64,000 nt of DNA, taken from an uncultured Lachnospiraceae bacterium. Lineage in GTDB: Bacteria; Bacillota; Clostridia; Lachnospirales; Lachnospiraceae. This document shows positions 43,647-52,161 of the stretch, piece by piece. A program made the position numbers and the translations under genes. Under the pieces are notes generated by a model. That model saw only the letters and a list, made by a program, of their open reading frames with translations, was not told the DNA's origin and made no database searches. The DNA lies in NCBI GenBank assembly GCA_946491665.1, contig CAMLYL010000001.1:48267-112266 (forward strand), given 5' to 3'. How positions within the stretch are numbered: position 1 is the first letter of the stretch; the number at the start of each line of letters is the position of its first letter.

Positions 43647-44564
43647 CTACTCACCGATTGTTTTCGGTACCTTAAAGCCGCCGTCCTTCATGGAAGGAGC
43701 GTTTGCAAGTGTCTCTTCGCTGCCGTCGCCGTTTGTCACCACATCCTCACGGAACACATTGTGAACCGGGAACACATGGGACATAGGTTCAATTCCCGTG
43801 GTATCCAGCTCATTTAACTGATCGATATAATCCAGCATGGCTTCCATATCCTTTTTGGCGGCTTCAGCTTCCTCCGGAGAAAGCTCCAGTTTCGCCAGAA
43901 TTCCCACATACTCCATGGTTTCATCGGAAATCACATTGCGCATCTTTCCGTCCTCACCCATGACTCTGGTAACGCTGGCTGCCGCTTCCTCCTCCGGCTC
44001 CTCTGCTTCTTCCATCACTGCCTGGCTGACAACCTTGGCGGAAATCCCAAGATCCACGATACCGGTATTATTCCATCCGGCCCGCTTCAGAATTCCCTCC
44101 TTCATCATGCCGCATTTCTCCATCACCTTCCCGGCATTGGTGTTCTGCACATCATATCTGGCCCATACACGGCCTGCGCCCACCTGCCCCATGAGAAACC
44201 GGAGCACTTCAGATAAGGCTTCCGAGGTATATCCCTGGCGCCAGTACTCTTTTCCCACACGGAAATCAATCTCCATGCTGTCTGTCCGCTCATCAATGGC
44301 AACCACTTCAATGGCCCCGATGGGCTGCTCAATCTCATTTAATTCAATGGCCCAGCGGTATGTGGTATCGCTGTCATACTCCTTTTCCCACTGCTCCAGA
44401 AAAGCCTCTGTGGACTCCACGCTTTCCTGGGGCTTCCAGGTAAGGTATTTTGTTACTTCCGGGTCTCCCGACCAGTTGTAAAACATATTTTCCGCATCTT
44501 CTATGGTAAATCTCCGCAATATCAGGCGCTCTGTCGCCAGCATCTGGGTTCCTGAATGTTTCAA
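43647..44564 (-). CDS. gatC: Fusion of a GNAT (RimJ/RimL-type) acetyltransferase with GatC
   Basis: 305 residues from a TTG start at 44564 (AAGGAG seven bases upstream). Residues about 8-180 are a GNAT domain of the RimJ/RimL type: [40 protein letters not shown] (acetyl-CoA loop) and [19 protein letters not shown]. An acidic linker ([13 protein letters not shown]) leads to GatC at about 212-305: [39 protein letters not shown] and VFREDV. GatC alone is about 95 residues, so this is a true fusion in one frame. GatC stabilises GatA on GatB. What the acetyltransferase modifies is unknown; targets could be AspRS, GatAB or an amino acid. Confidence 0.93.
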   Translation of the reverse strand: MKHSGTQMLATERLILRRFTIEDAENMFYNWSGDPEVTKYLTWKPQESVESTEAFLEQWEKEYDSDTTYRWAIELNEIEQPIGAIEVVAIDERTDSMEIDFRVGKEYWRQGYTSEALSEVLRFLMGQVGAGRVWARYDVQNTNAGKVMEKCGMMKEGILKRAGWNNTGIVDLGISAKVVSQAVMEEAEEPEEEAAASVTRVMGEDGKMRNVISDETMEYVGILAKLELSPEEAEAAKKDMEAMLDYIDQLNELDTTGIEPMSHVFPVHNVFREDVVTNGDGSEETLANAPSMKDGGFKVPKTIGE

Positions 44565-44649
44565 AATAGTTCTCCTTTCTGTCAGCATCTTTGCCGGTCT
44601 TAATAACTCCGCAGTGCTGCACTCAAAATGGCACTGCTCATGCCTGACG

Positions 44650-45981
44650 CTACGGCTCCAGTCTGCTTAAGTCTCTGGGGAAGAGGGTTGCTTCCCTTAC
44701 GTTATCCTCGCCAATCAGCTGCATGGTCAGACGCTCCAGACCAATGCCCAGACCGCCGTGGGGCGGCATGCCGTATTTAAAGGCGGAAAGATAATGCTCC
44801 ATTCCCTCTGTCTCCATTTTCCGTTTCTCAATCTTTTCCAAAAGCGCATGATAATCATGGATACGCTGGCCTCCGGTGGTAACCTCCAGTCCGTGGAACA
44901 GCAGATCAAAACTCAGCGTGTAAACCGGATCCGCCGGATCATCCATGGCATAGAAGGGACGCTTTTTGGACGGATAATGGGTTACAAACACAAAATCCGC
45001 GCCGTAATCCTCCTTAAATAGCTCACCGATCAGATGCTCCTCCTCGGGCTCCAGATCAAAGGGATTCCGGAACTGACGGTTATATTTTTCCGCAACCATT
45101 TGTTTTGCCTCGTCAAACCTTATCTGGGGAATGGAATCCACATTGGGGAGCTGGATATTTAAAAGCCGCAGCTCCTCTGCGTATTTTTCTTCCAGCAGCT
45201 TCATGGTGTACTGCAAAAATCCGGTTTCCATAGACATCAGATCTTCAAAACTGTCAATATACCCCATCTCAAAATCCAGGGAAGTATACTCATTCAGATG
45301 ACGCTTGGTATTGTGCTTTTCCGCACGGAATACCGGAGCGGTCTCAAACACCCTGTCAAATACGCCTACCATCATCTGCTTATAAAACTGGGGACTCTGC
45401 TGCAGGATGGCGGGGCGGTGAAAATATTCCAGTTTAAACAGGTTTGCCCCGCCCTCGGCGCTTTTGGCTCCGATCTTCGGCGTATGAATCTCTGTAAATC
45501 CCTGGCTGTAAAGGAAATCACGGAATCCTCTGGTAATTCCCTCCTGGAGACGGAAAGTCGCCCGCTCCCTGATATTTCTCAAAGAGACCGCACGGTTATT
45601 CAGCTTAGCGTCCAGGGAAGTATTCAGCTTCCATTTTGAAATCTGGAGAGGCATGGGTTCCGCCGGCTCTGACAGGATCCGTATGGTTCTGATTCGGATT
45701 TCAAAGCCGTGGGGCGCTCTCTCCTCCCGGTTCACCCGTCCTGTAATTTCTACCGTGGACGCCTCTTTCAGTTCCTTCAGACTGAATTCTGTGACGCCCT
45801 CCTCATAAACACACTGAAGCAGGCCTTCCCGCTTGCGCAGAACCACAAATGCCACCTCGCCCATATCACGGATGGTATGGACTGCTCCATTTACCTTTAC
45901 CTCACAGCCGTCATACTCTCCGGCCAGGATTTCACTGATTTTCAGCGTTTCTTTCTGTGTTACTCCGGTTACTGTTTTCAT
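44650..45981 (-). CDS. aspS: Aspartyl-tRNA synthetase, archaeal-type, probably non-discriminating
   Basis: 443 residues from ATG at 45981 (AAAGGAG ten bases upstream). The OB-fold anticodon domain ([20 protein letters not shown]) is followed by a class II core: motif 2 in [20 protein letters not shown] with [10 protein letters not shown], and motif 3 in [16 protein letters not shown]. It lacks the bacterial GAD insertion and is about 150 residues shorter than bacterial AspRS. In this archaeal/eukaryal form it usually charges both tRNA-Asp and tRNA-Asn. Location with gatCAB argues for making Asp-tRNA(Asn) for transamidation to Asn-tRNA(Asn). A T-box leader precedes it. Confidence 0.94.
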   Translation of the reverse strand: MKTVTGVTQKETLKISEILAGEYDGCEVKVNGAVHTIRDMGEVAFVVLRKREGLLQCVYEEGVTEFSLKELKEASTVEITGRVNREERAPHGFEIRIRTIRILSEPAEPMPLQISKWKLNTSLDAKLNNRAVSLRNIRERATFRLQEGITRGFRDFLYSQGFTEIHTPKIGAKSAEGGANLFKLEYFHRPAILQQSPQFYKQMMVGVFDRVFETAPVFRAEKHNTKRHLNEYTSLDFEMGYIDSFEDLMSMETGFLQYTMKLLEEKYAEELRLLNIQLPNVDSIPQIRFDEAKQMVAEKYNRQFRNPFDLEPEEEHLIGELFKEDYGADFVFVTHYPSKKRPFYAMDDPADPVYTLSFDLLFHGLEVTTGGQRIHDYHALLEKIEKRKMETEGMEHYLSAFKYGMPPHGGLGIGLERLTMQLIGEDNVREATLFPRDLSRLEP

Positions 45982-46095
45982 TGTCGTTGTACTCCTTTCC
46001 TTCATCATGGGCTGTTCCGGGCCCATCCGGGTATCCTCTGCAGGATCTTTTTTGAAGTGCGGGACGAAACAGGAAATAAACTAAAAAAGAATACA

Positions 46096-46385
46096 AAAAG
46101 CCCTGAAACACAGTAAATAAACGTGTTTCAGGGCGAAATAATCCTATTCCGCGGTACCACCCGCTTTGGGAATCCCCTTTGATTCCCCGCTCAGGTGCGT
46201 AACATGCACCAGTCGTACAGACCTACTGAAGAGCCATCTTCGGCATATCCTCTTCCCGTTCAGTCTGTCTGCTCCGGAGTGTTCCCTTTATTTTCTCTTC
46301 CAAACAGCGCTCTCAGTCGGTGACGCCGTATTCCTGTCGGTCTCTGAAAACAAGAGTCTCCTTCATCGCATTTGTTCAATGATTG
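46096..46385 (-). promoter_or_regulatory. T-box leader of the aspS-gatCAB operon
   Basis: The minus strand contains the T-box core AAGCGGGTGGTACCGCGG (46166-46149), which pairs with uncharged tRNA ends. A strong terminator follows: GCCCTGAAACACG/GTGTTTCAGGGC then TTTTTG, stem 46134-46100. Upstream is a long Stem I region (GCGATGAAGGAG... to ...ACTCCGGAGC). A candidate specifier, GGGAACACTCC, holds overlapping GAA and AAC codons. Position before a tRNA-dependent asparagine operon supports control by uncharged tRNA-Asn. The specifier assignment is tentative. Confidence 0.88.
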
Positions 46386-46388
46386 TAA

Positions 46389-46417
46389 ATCATAGCACAC
46401 CCGCCGGGGAATTGCAA
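46389..46417 (-). promoter_or_regulatory. Promoter of the aspS-gat operon
   Basis: Minus strand TTGCAA (46417-46412), 17 bases, TATGAT (46394-46389), directly before the T-box leader and 25 bases after the end of the GH43 gene. Confidence 0.7.
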
Positions 46418-46441
46418 GAAATTTTTCTTAGCCAAAACTTC

Positions 46442-49400
46442 TTATCTTTCTCTTTTTCTTCTGCATGCTGCTGCAAAGACTGCCGCCGCCGCTGCCAGAG
46501 CTGCCACGCAAACTGCTATCGGGGAATTATCTACTGTATCTGCATCTTTCGCAGATGTTGTTCCGCCGGTCGTATGATTTGCATCCTGCCCGGAAGACTG
46601 ATTCTGATCAGAACCTGTTCCGGGAGTCTGGCCGTCGTTTCCGGTATTATCCGAAGGATCAGAAGGCGTTCCGGGATCTCCGGAAGGAACCTCCAGTACA
46701 GCTTTGGCCGCGTCAAAGGCTGCCTGCAGTTCACTGACTGCCGCGTCAATGACATCCTGTGATACTGCAGGACCATCCAGCACAGCTTTCGCTGCCGCCA
46801 GCCCATCTGCAATGGCTTCCTGATATTCTGCCGCCGATGCCTCTGTGTAAGCTGATGTATCAAAAGATTCTATTTCATCAATCAGTCCGGCCAGCTCTGC
46901 CTTACTGCCTGCTGTCTGCAGACCTGCGGCTGCCTCCTGCAGCTCTGCGATTGCCGCATCTGCCTGCTCTTCCGTCAGATCTCCGCTCTCAAGAAGCGCC
47001 CGGGCCGCAGCCAGTTTTTCTTCATAAACCGCCCAGCTCTCTGCAGTGTAAGCATCCTGTCCCATCACATCTTCAATACAGTCCGCAATACTGTCGTCCA
47101 GCTTTGACTCAATGGTTACCAGCTTTTCTTTTCCTGATGCAAACGCTGCGCTCAGCGCTTCTGCAACCGCATCCACATCCGCCTGTGAAGCGTCTTCACT
47201 GCTCTGAAGTTCTTTCGCTGCCGCCAGCTCCTCCGCAAATTCCGCTTCATATTCACTGACGGATGCAGCAGTATAAGCAGAAGTATCAAAACCTTCCACC
47301 TCGGAAATCAGGGTATTCAATACCTCTTTATTTACAGGAGCTGCGCTGACCTGTCCCACTCTGAAATCATCAAAGTTCGCCCATGCGCCGCCGGACATAT
47401 CGCCGGATACGCCAAAGGTCAATGTTCCGTCTGTCACATCAACCGCAAGGCCGACCATTTCCCATACATCCTCGCCGGTAGACGGAATATCTTCCCGGGC
47501 AATGATATCACCATTCTGGTTCTTCGCATACAGGTACAGTTCATCCGACTCACCGTAAGTTCCGCCGGTAGCAGTTACATTCACCACATATGTCCCATTG
47601 GAGAGACCGGTAAGACTCTGCTCCAGACCGACTGTAAAATCACTGGTTTTCCATGTGGTATATCCATAGCTTCCCTGGTACACATGACCATGTCCCTTAT
47701 CGTTGGAAGCTCTGCCGCTGCTTCCGGTACTGCTCCAGCCGCTTGTATCTCCTTCTTCAAAACCGCCGTTAACAACAGCCACCTCAGCGGGAACCACCAG
47801 ATCAAGCACTGTATCTTCCTGCTTTTCTACTTTCACATTCTGTGCAACACCATTTACAGAAGCATCCCAGTTTCCATCAGCGACAGAAACCGTGTACGTT
47901 CCCTCCGGCACACCTTCCAGCCTGTAATTTCCGTTTTCATCCGCTGTTGCAGAGGCCCGGAATTCATCATATACAGAACTGCTTCCTCTCACTGTCACTG
48001 CCGCGTTCGCCACCGTTTCCCCGGAAGCATCCCGAACAGTACCGGTAATCGTCCCTGTATCAACAGCCTCATGCACTTCTCCGATCTTTCCGACACGGAA
48101 ATCGTCAAAGTTCGCCCATGCATTACCGGGCAGGCTGCCTTCCAGACCGATGGTCAGGGTTCCGTCTGTCACCTCAGCAGTGAGACCGACCATCTCCCAG
48201 CCGCCATTTACCGTCAGCGGAATATCCTCTTTGCTGATGATTTCTCCCTCAGCATTTTTTGCGTACAAATACAGTTCATCCACATCTGTGTATGTTCCGG
48301 CCGCCGCCATAACATTCACCACATAGGTTCCGTTCTCCAGACCGGTCACAGTCTGACTGAGATCTACAGTAAATGCATTAGACGCCCATACCGTATAGCC
48401 GTAATCCCCGGAATATACATGGCCGCGGTTCTTTTCATTAGACGCTCTTCCGCTGCTTCCGGTACTGCTCCAGCCCTCTGCCGGCTGGCGGTTGCCGTCC
48501 ATGCCGCTCTCAAAATCTCCATTGACAATGGCAATTTCTGCGGGAATATCCAGATTTGCCCCGGTCTCCTGATCAGATACCACCGTAACATCCTGTGCAA
48601 AAGCGTTTACTCCGTCATTGAGTTCTCCCTGGTACGCTGAAAGTGTATACGTACCTGCAACCACATCTGCAAAAGTATAATTTCCATTCTCATCTGTTGT
48701 AGTTATCAGACGGGTCGTATCGCCGACCGACTCACTGCCCCGGAGAGTTACCGTCGCATTTGCCGCAGGCTGTCCGGAAGCGTCATATACTTTTCCGTAA
48801 ATCGCTCCGGTATTCATCTGAAGGATCTGATCCTCCACAGTTATATCTTTTCCGGTTTCAACCGTAACAGCTTTATCTGTCACAGAAGCATAACCGGTCT
48901 TCGCAAAGGAAAGTGTATAATCTCCCTCTGCAACATCTGCAAAAGCATAAGATCCGTCGCTTCCGGTAACAGTCTCAAAATTCTGCCCCTGACCGGAAAG
49001 AGTTACAGCTACATCCTCAACCGGATTCCCCTTATCATCTTTTACAATACCATGCAGATCTCCCATGCGGCTTTCTACCGTAAATACGTCCGCGCGGGCA
49101 GTTTCTCCCTCCACCACAGTCACCTCCACGGTTTCAGGAGTCACCTGACAGCCGTAAGCAGAAGCTGAAATTTCATAGGTTCCTGCCGGTACAGATGCCA
49201 GCGAATAAGACTGCTCGCCTTCTGCCAGAGCTAAATCATATGTATATCTCACATTTCCGTCCGTCTGAACAGCCTCAATCGTCAGAGTCTGACCCGCCGT
49301 ATCAGAGCTGACCGTTCCGGAAATATTTCCCGCATTTTCAGAAATATCGCCGGTTCTCACAAAAGTAATGTCATCCACATAGCAGTATGCCCCTGCGGCG

Positions 49401-51055
49401 CCTGCCGCATCGATGCCGATCTCTGCTTTTCCTCCGGTGACAGCCACATTCTCCAGAGTAACAGTCGTCCAGTCGCTGTTTGCCTCATCAACCGCTGCCT
49501 GCGCTTTCAGTCCGTTATTTTCAATATAAAGACTGAGGTTTTCAAAATCTCCGCTGTTTTTCACCTTTGCAGTCAGAGTGTAGCTTCCGTCCGGAAGACT
49601 GACGTAGTCATTTGATGCAATCTCCTGGGAAACTGTGCAGTCAAAATCAACAGAATCTGTCAGCGCCAGTCCATATTTTCCTGTAGTGGTATTATTGCTG
49701 TTTTTAACCGGAGAATTTCCCTGCCGGATCGTATTGGTCCATCCGGTCAGTTCTGTCACATTGACACGATCCGCGTCAAAACTTCCGTTTTTGGCATAAT
49801 TATTATCCTCTGCCACAGCCCATTCGCCGGTTTTCTCATTCAGATACCAGCTGCTCAGTGAATTAAAGTAAGGCTCTCCATCCTCGTCGAAAGATAACGG
49901 ACACCACTGATTAAAGCCCAGGCCGTTCCCTGCGAAAACAGCCCACCGGTCTCCGCAGAAAATAACGGTATCCTGCTCGCTGCCATCCACCGTATAGAAA
50001 AATCCGGTCTGTGTTACATGGCAGTAGTCATCGCTGCATCCCGGCATTACTGTCATGGAAGTGCTGACCTCCCGGTTTCTCAGGTACTCATCGTCCAGAC
50101 TGTCCAGTCTCAGATAATAAGCGTGAGAAGCATTCCAGCCGTACAGATCCGATGCACAGAGATAATAGTCTCCATTATACTCAAACATACAGTCGCCTTC
50201 CCGGCCGGCTCCTCTGTATATCTTATAATTATTTTCCAGAGAGGGACCGTAAAGTCCGTTCCCCATATCCACAATCTCGGAAAGCCAGATTGTTCCCCGG
50301 CCCACGCCATAGGAATAAACCAGATAGGATTTCCCCGTTTCGGAATCGGTAAATACCGTCTGATCTCCGGTATTGGACGTACCGTTTTCTGTATACGGAA
50401 TCATATTAACCCGCTGATTCCACACAAACTTTCCTTCATCTGTTCCCGATGAATTTCCCGTAGGAGAATCCGCAGTCAGCACCAGCACCTGCTTGCTCCA
50501 GTTATCTGTCACGGACACCCCGTCATAGCCGTTCACAGCATCCAGAGAATTATCCGGATCATCGCACTCATGCTGCACCAGCATCACAAAAGTATCTCCC
50601 ACTTTTGCCACTCCCAGACGTCCTACCCAGGAAGCCTTCACGCCTTCCATTTCATCACGATAGCTTACATCCTCCTCTGTGACAACATCTCCCTCAAAAG
50701 TCCAGTTTACCAGATCCTGGGAACTGTAGCAGGTGATACTCTCAAAATCTGAATAAGTATCGCCGGAGGTATAATATTTCGTAGGATCTTCCACATACTT
50801 GGGAGCATTTTTGTACTTCACCCCATACCAGTAGTAGGTTCCGTCAAACTCAAAAATACCGCCGCCTTCTGAATATATCGTGTTGCCATCTGTATCCGTC
50901 CAGAAAATATCATTCTGGATCTTCTGCTCCTCCGAAAAACCTTCGGGGGCTGCCAGAGCCTGTGTCGGCAAAGCGGTCACGGCCGTAGTTATCATCAGCA
51001 CCGCCGCCAGAGCCGCGCTGGCCAGCTTTTTCAAACTTCCTCTTTTCACATTCAT
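46442..51055 (-). CDS. Cell-surface GH43 glycoside hydrolase with CBM, CarboxypepD_reg and FIVAR modules
   Basis: 1537 residues. Signal peptide 1-35. A five-bladed GH43 domain (about 40-410) opens YSEGGGIFEFDGTYYWYGVK, the pattern of the exo-beta-1,3-galactanase-like subfamily. A galactose-binding-type CBM lies at 428-568. CarboxypepD_reg-like beta domains follow near 575, 668, 752 and 1001. Two near-identical CBMs (840-990 and 1097-1235) share GWSSTGSSGRASN, DELYLYAKN and GxAWANFDDFRVG. Three FIVAR-type helical repeats (1245-1452; FDTSAYTAASVSEYE) precede a Pro/Gly/Asn spacer, a hydrophobic helix and RRKRER. There is no clear LPxTG. AGGAGG precedes the ATG. Likely arabinogalactan side-chain degradation at the cell surface. 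A LacI-type operator lies in the promoter. Confidence 0.88.
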   Translation of the reverse strand: MNVKRGSLKKLASAALAAVLMITTAVTALPTQALAAPEGFSEEQKIQNDIFWTDTDGNTIYSEGGGIFEFDGTYYWYGVKYKNAPKYVEDPTKYYTSGDTYSDFESITCYSSQDLVNWTFEGDVVTEEDVSYRDEMEGVKASWVGRLGVAKVGDTFVMLVQHECDDPDNSLDAVNGYDGVSVTDNWSKQVLVLTADSPTGNSSGTDEGKFVWNQRVNMIPYTENGTSNTGDQTVFTDSETGKSYLVYSYGVGRGTIWLSEIVDMGNGLYGPSLENNYKIYRGAGREGDCMFEYNGDYYLCASDLYGWNASHAYYLRLDSLDDEYLRNREVSTSMTVMPGCSDDYCHVTQTGFFYTVDGSEQDTVIFCGDRWAVFAGNGLGFNQWCPLSFDEDGEPYFNSLSSWYLNEKTGEWAVAEDNNYAKNGSFDADRVNVTELTGWTNTIRQGNSPVKNSNNTTTGKYGLALTDSVDFDCTVSQEIASNDYVSLPDGSYTLTAKVKNSGDFENLSLYIENNGLKAQAAVDEANSDWTTVTLENVAVTGGKAEIGIDAAGAAGAYCYVDDITFVRTGDISENAGNISGTVSSDTAGQTLTIEAVQTDGNVRYTYDLALAEGEQSYSLASVPAGTYEISASAYGCQVTPETVEVTVVEGETARADVFTVESRMGDLHGIVKDDKGNPVEDVAVTLSGQGQNFETVTGSDGSYAFADVAEGDYTLSFAKTGYASVTDKAVTVETGKDITVEDQILQMNTGAIYGKVYDASGQPAANATVTLRGSESVGDTTRLITTTDENGNYTFADVVAGTYTLSAYQGELNDGVNAFAQDVTVVSDQETGANLDIPAEIAIVNGDFESGMDGNRQPAEGWSSTGSSGRASNEKNRGHVYSGDYGYTVWASNAFTVDLSQTVTGLENGTYVVNVMAAAGTYTDVDELYLYAKNAEGEIISKEDIPLTVNGGWEMVGLTAEVTDGTLTIGLEGSLPGNAWANFDDFRVGKIGEVHEAVDTGTITGTVRDASGETVANAAVTVRGSSSVYDEFRASATADENGNYRLEGVPEGTYTVSVADGNWDASVNGVAQNVKVEKQEDTVLDLVVPAEVAVVNGGFEEGDTSGWSSTGSSGRASNDKGHGHVYQGSYGYTTWKTSDFTVGLEQSLTGLSNGTYVVNVTATGGTYGESDELYLYAKNQNGDIIAREDIPSTGEDVWEMVGLAVDVTDGTLTFGVSGDMSGGAWANFDDFRVGQVSAAPVNKEVLNTLISEVEGFDTSAYTAASVSEYEAEFAEELAAAKELQSSEDASQADVDAVAEALSAAFASGKEKLVTIESKLDDSIADCIEDVMGQDAYTAESWAVYEEKLAAARALLESGDLTEEQADAAIAELQEAAAGLQTAGSKAELAGLIDEIESFDTSAYTEASAAEYQEAIADGLAAAKAVLDGPAVSQDVIDAAVSELQAAFDAAKAVLEVPSGDPGTPSDPSDNTGNDGQTPGTGSDQNQSSGQDANHTTGGTTSAKDADTVDNSPIAVCVAALAAAAAVFAAACRRKRER

Positions 51056-51248
51056 TTCCTCCTGAATTTTTTGCTCCTTGTGCTTTACAAGACTTTTTGG
51101 CAGGATTCACACATCCCCGCCCAGATTTTCTTTGCAATTTGTTTTTTCAGACCACCTCCTCAGGATATTCATTATCTTATTTGAAACCTGTTTCCAGCCG
51201 CCTGCACTGTGCACAGTTTTATCCGGGATCATCCTCCCGAACTGAGCG

Positions 51249-51309
51249 CCGTTTGCGCAACCGGTTATTCTGCTATAGTCAGTATAACTGTGCTCTTATT
51301 CATTGTCAA
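51249..51309 (-). promoter_or_regulatory. Promoter of the GH43 gene with a LacI-family operator
   Basis: Minus strand TTGACA (51309-51304), 17 bases, TATACT (51286-51281). Downstream of the start point lies CCGGTTGCGCAAACGG (51264-51249), a palindrome with a central CG step and one mismatched pair, the classic form of LacI/GalR operators. Repression relieved by a sugar is likely. The leader to the start codon is about 215 bases. 51310-51638 has no gene. Confidence 0.8.
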
Positions 51310-51638
51310 CCTTATTTTTGTCATTTTCCACAGTTTCCGCTCAGTAATATACTACTTTTCCGCTTTGTTTTCCCCATCCCTTCCTTCTGTTTTTGTGCAT
51401 TTTGTATATATCATTTTCACTTCAAATATCCTCCCTTTCGTATATATTTCTGACTTTTTTAATATGCCCGAAAACAGTATACCCTCCTTCCGTTCCGAAT
51501 TTGCAGCTTTTTCATTTATTTTTGTAAGATATTATAGAACTTAATTTAAAAATTCTGACTTTTCACCATACTTATATCTTGTCCACGCAAGTAAAACCTG
51601 CCGGATATTTTTATACAAATTACACAAAACAGCCCTAC

Positions 51639-51666
51639 TTGCATTTTTTTCTCTTTTGGTTATACT
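51639..51666 (+). promoter_or_regulatory. Promoter of ridA
   Basis: TTGCAT (51639-51644), 16 bases, TATACT (51661-51666), 42 bases before the ATG. Confidence 0.6.
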
Positions 51667-51708
51667 TTATATCAGATCAGAAAAAATTGTATCCAGGAGG
51701 AACCCAAA

Positions 51709-52089
51709 ATGAAAAAAGAATCTTTAAATGTAAACGGCGCTCCGGCGGCAGTAGGCCCTTACTCTCATGCAGTAAAGGCAAACGGTTTTATCTATGTATC
51801 CGGACAGCTCGGACTGAATCCGGCCACCGGCACTCTGGCTGACGGCGTGGAAGCCCAGACCCGTCAGAGTCTTGAAAATATAAAGACCATTCTGGAGGGT
51901 TGCGGTTCTGATCTGCGTCATGTAATAAAAACCGGCATTTTTCTGGACAACATGGATGACTTTGCTGCGGTTAACGCCATTTATGGAGAATATTTTGCAG
52001 AAGACCTTCCTGCCCGTTCCTGCGTAGAAGTCGCCAGACTTCCCAAAGACGGTCTGGTAGAAATTGAAGTCATTGCCGCAGAGAAATAA
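51709..52089 (+). CDS. ridA: RidA family enamine/imine deaminase
   Basis: 126 residues, full length for the trimeric RidA (YjgF/YER057c) family. Signatures are APAAVGPYSHAVKANGFIYV, SGQLGLNPATG, FAAVNAIYGEYFAEDLPARS and the substrate-carboxylate Arg in PARSCVEVARLPKDGLVEIE. The family hydrolyses reactive 2-aminoacrylate and similar intermediates from PLP enzymes. AGGAGG precedes the ATG. Monocistronic, with its own promoter and a strong terminator shared with the convergent LTA-synthase-like gene. Confidence 0.96.
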   Translation: MKKESLNVNGAPAAVGPYSHAVKANGFIYVSGQLGLNPATGTLADGVEAQTRQSLENIKTILEGCGSDLRHVIKTGIFLDNMDDFAAVNAIYGEYFAEDLPARSCVEVARLPKDGLVEIEVIAAEK

Positions 52090-52099
52090 AATGCAGCAA

Positions 52100-52150
52100 A
52101 AAAGCCGTGTTATGTGATTCAGCTCAACAGCTTCACATAACACGGCTTTT
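52100..52150. terminator. Bidirectional terminator between ridA and the LTA-synthase-like gene
   Basis: AAAAGCCGTGTTATGTGA and TCACATAACACGGCTTTT are exact complements around a 15-base loop, giving U-tracts in both directions. Confidence 0.92.
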
Positions 52151-52161
52151 ATCTGTCTGTA

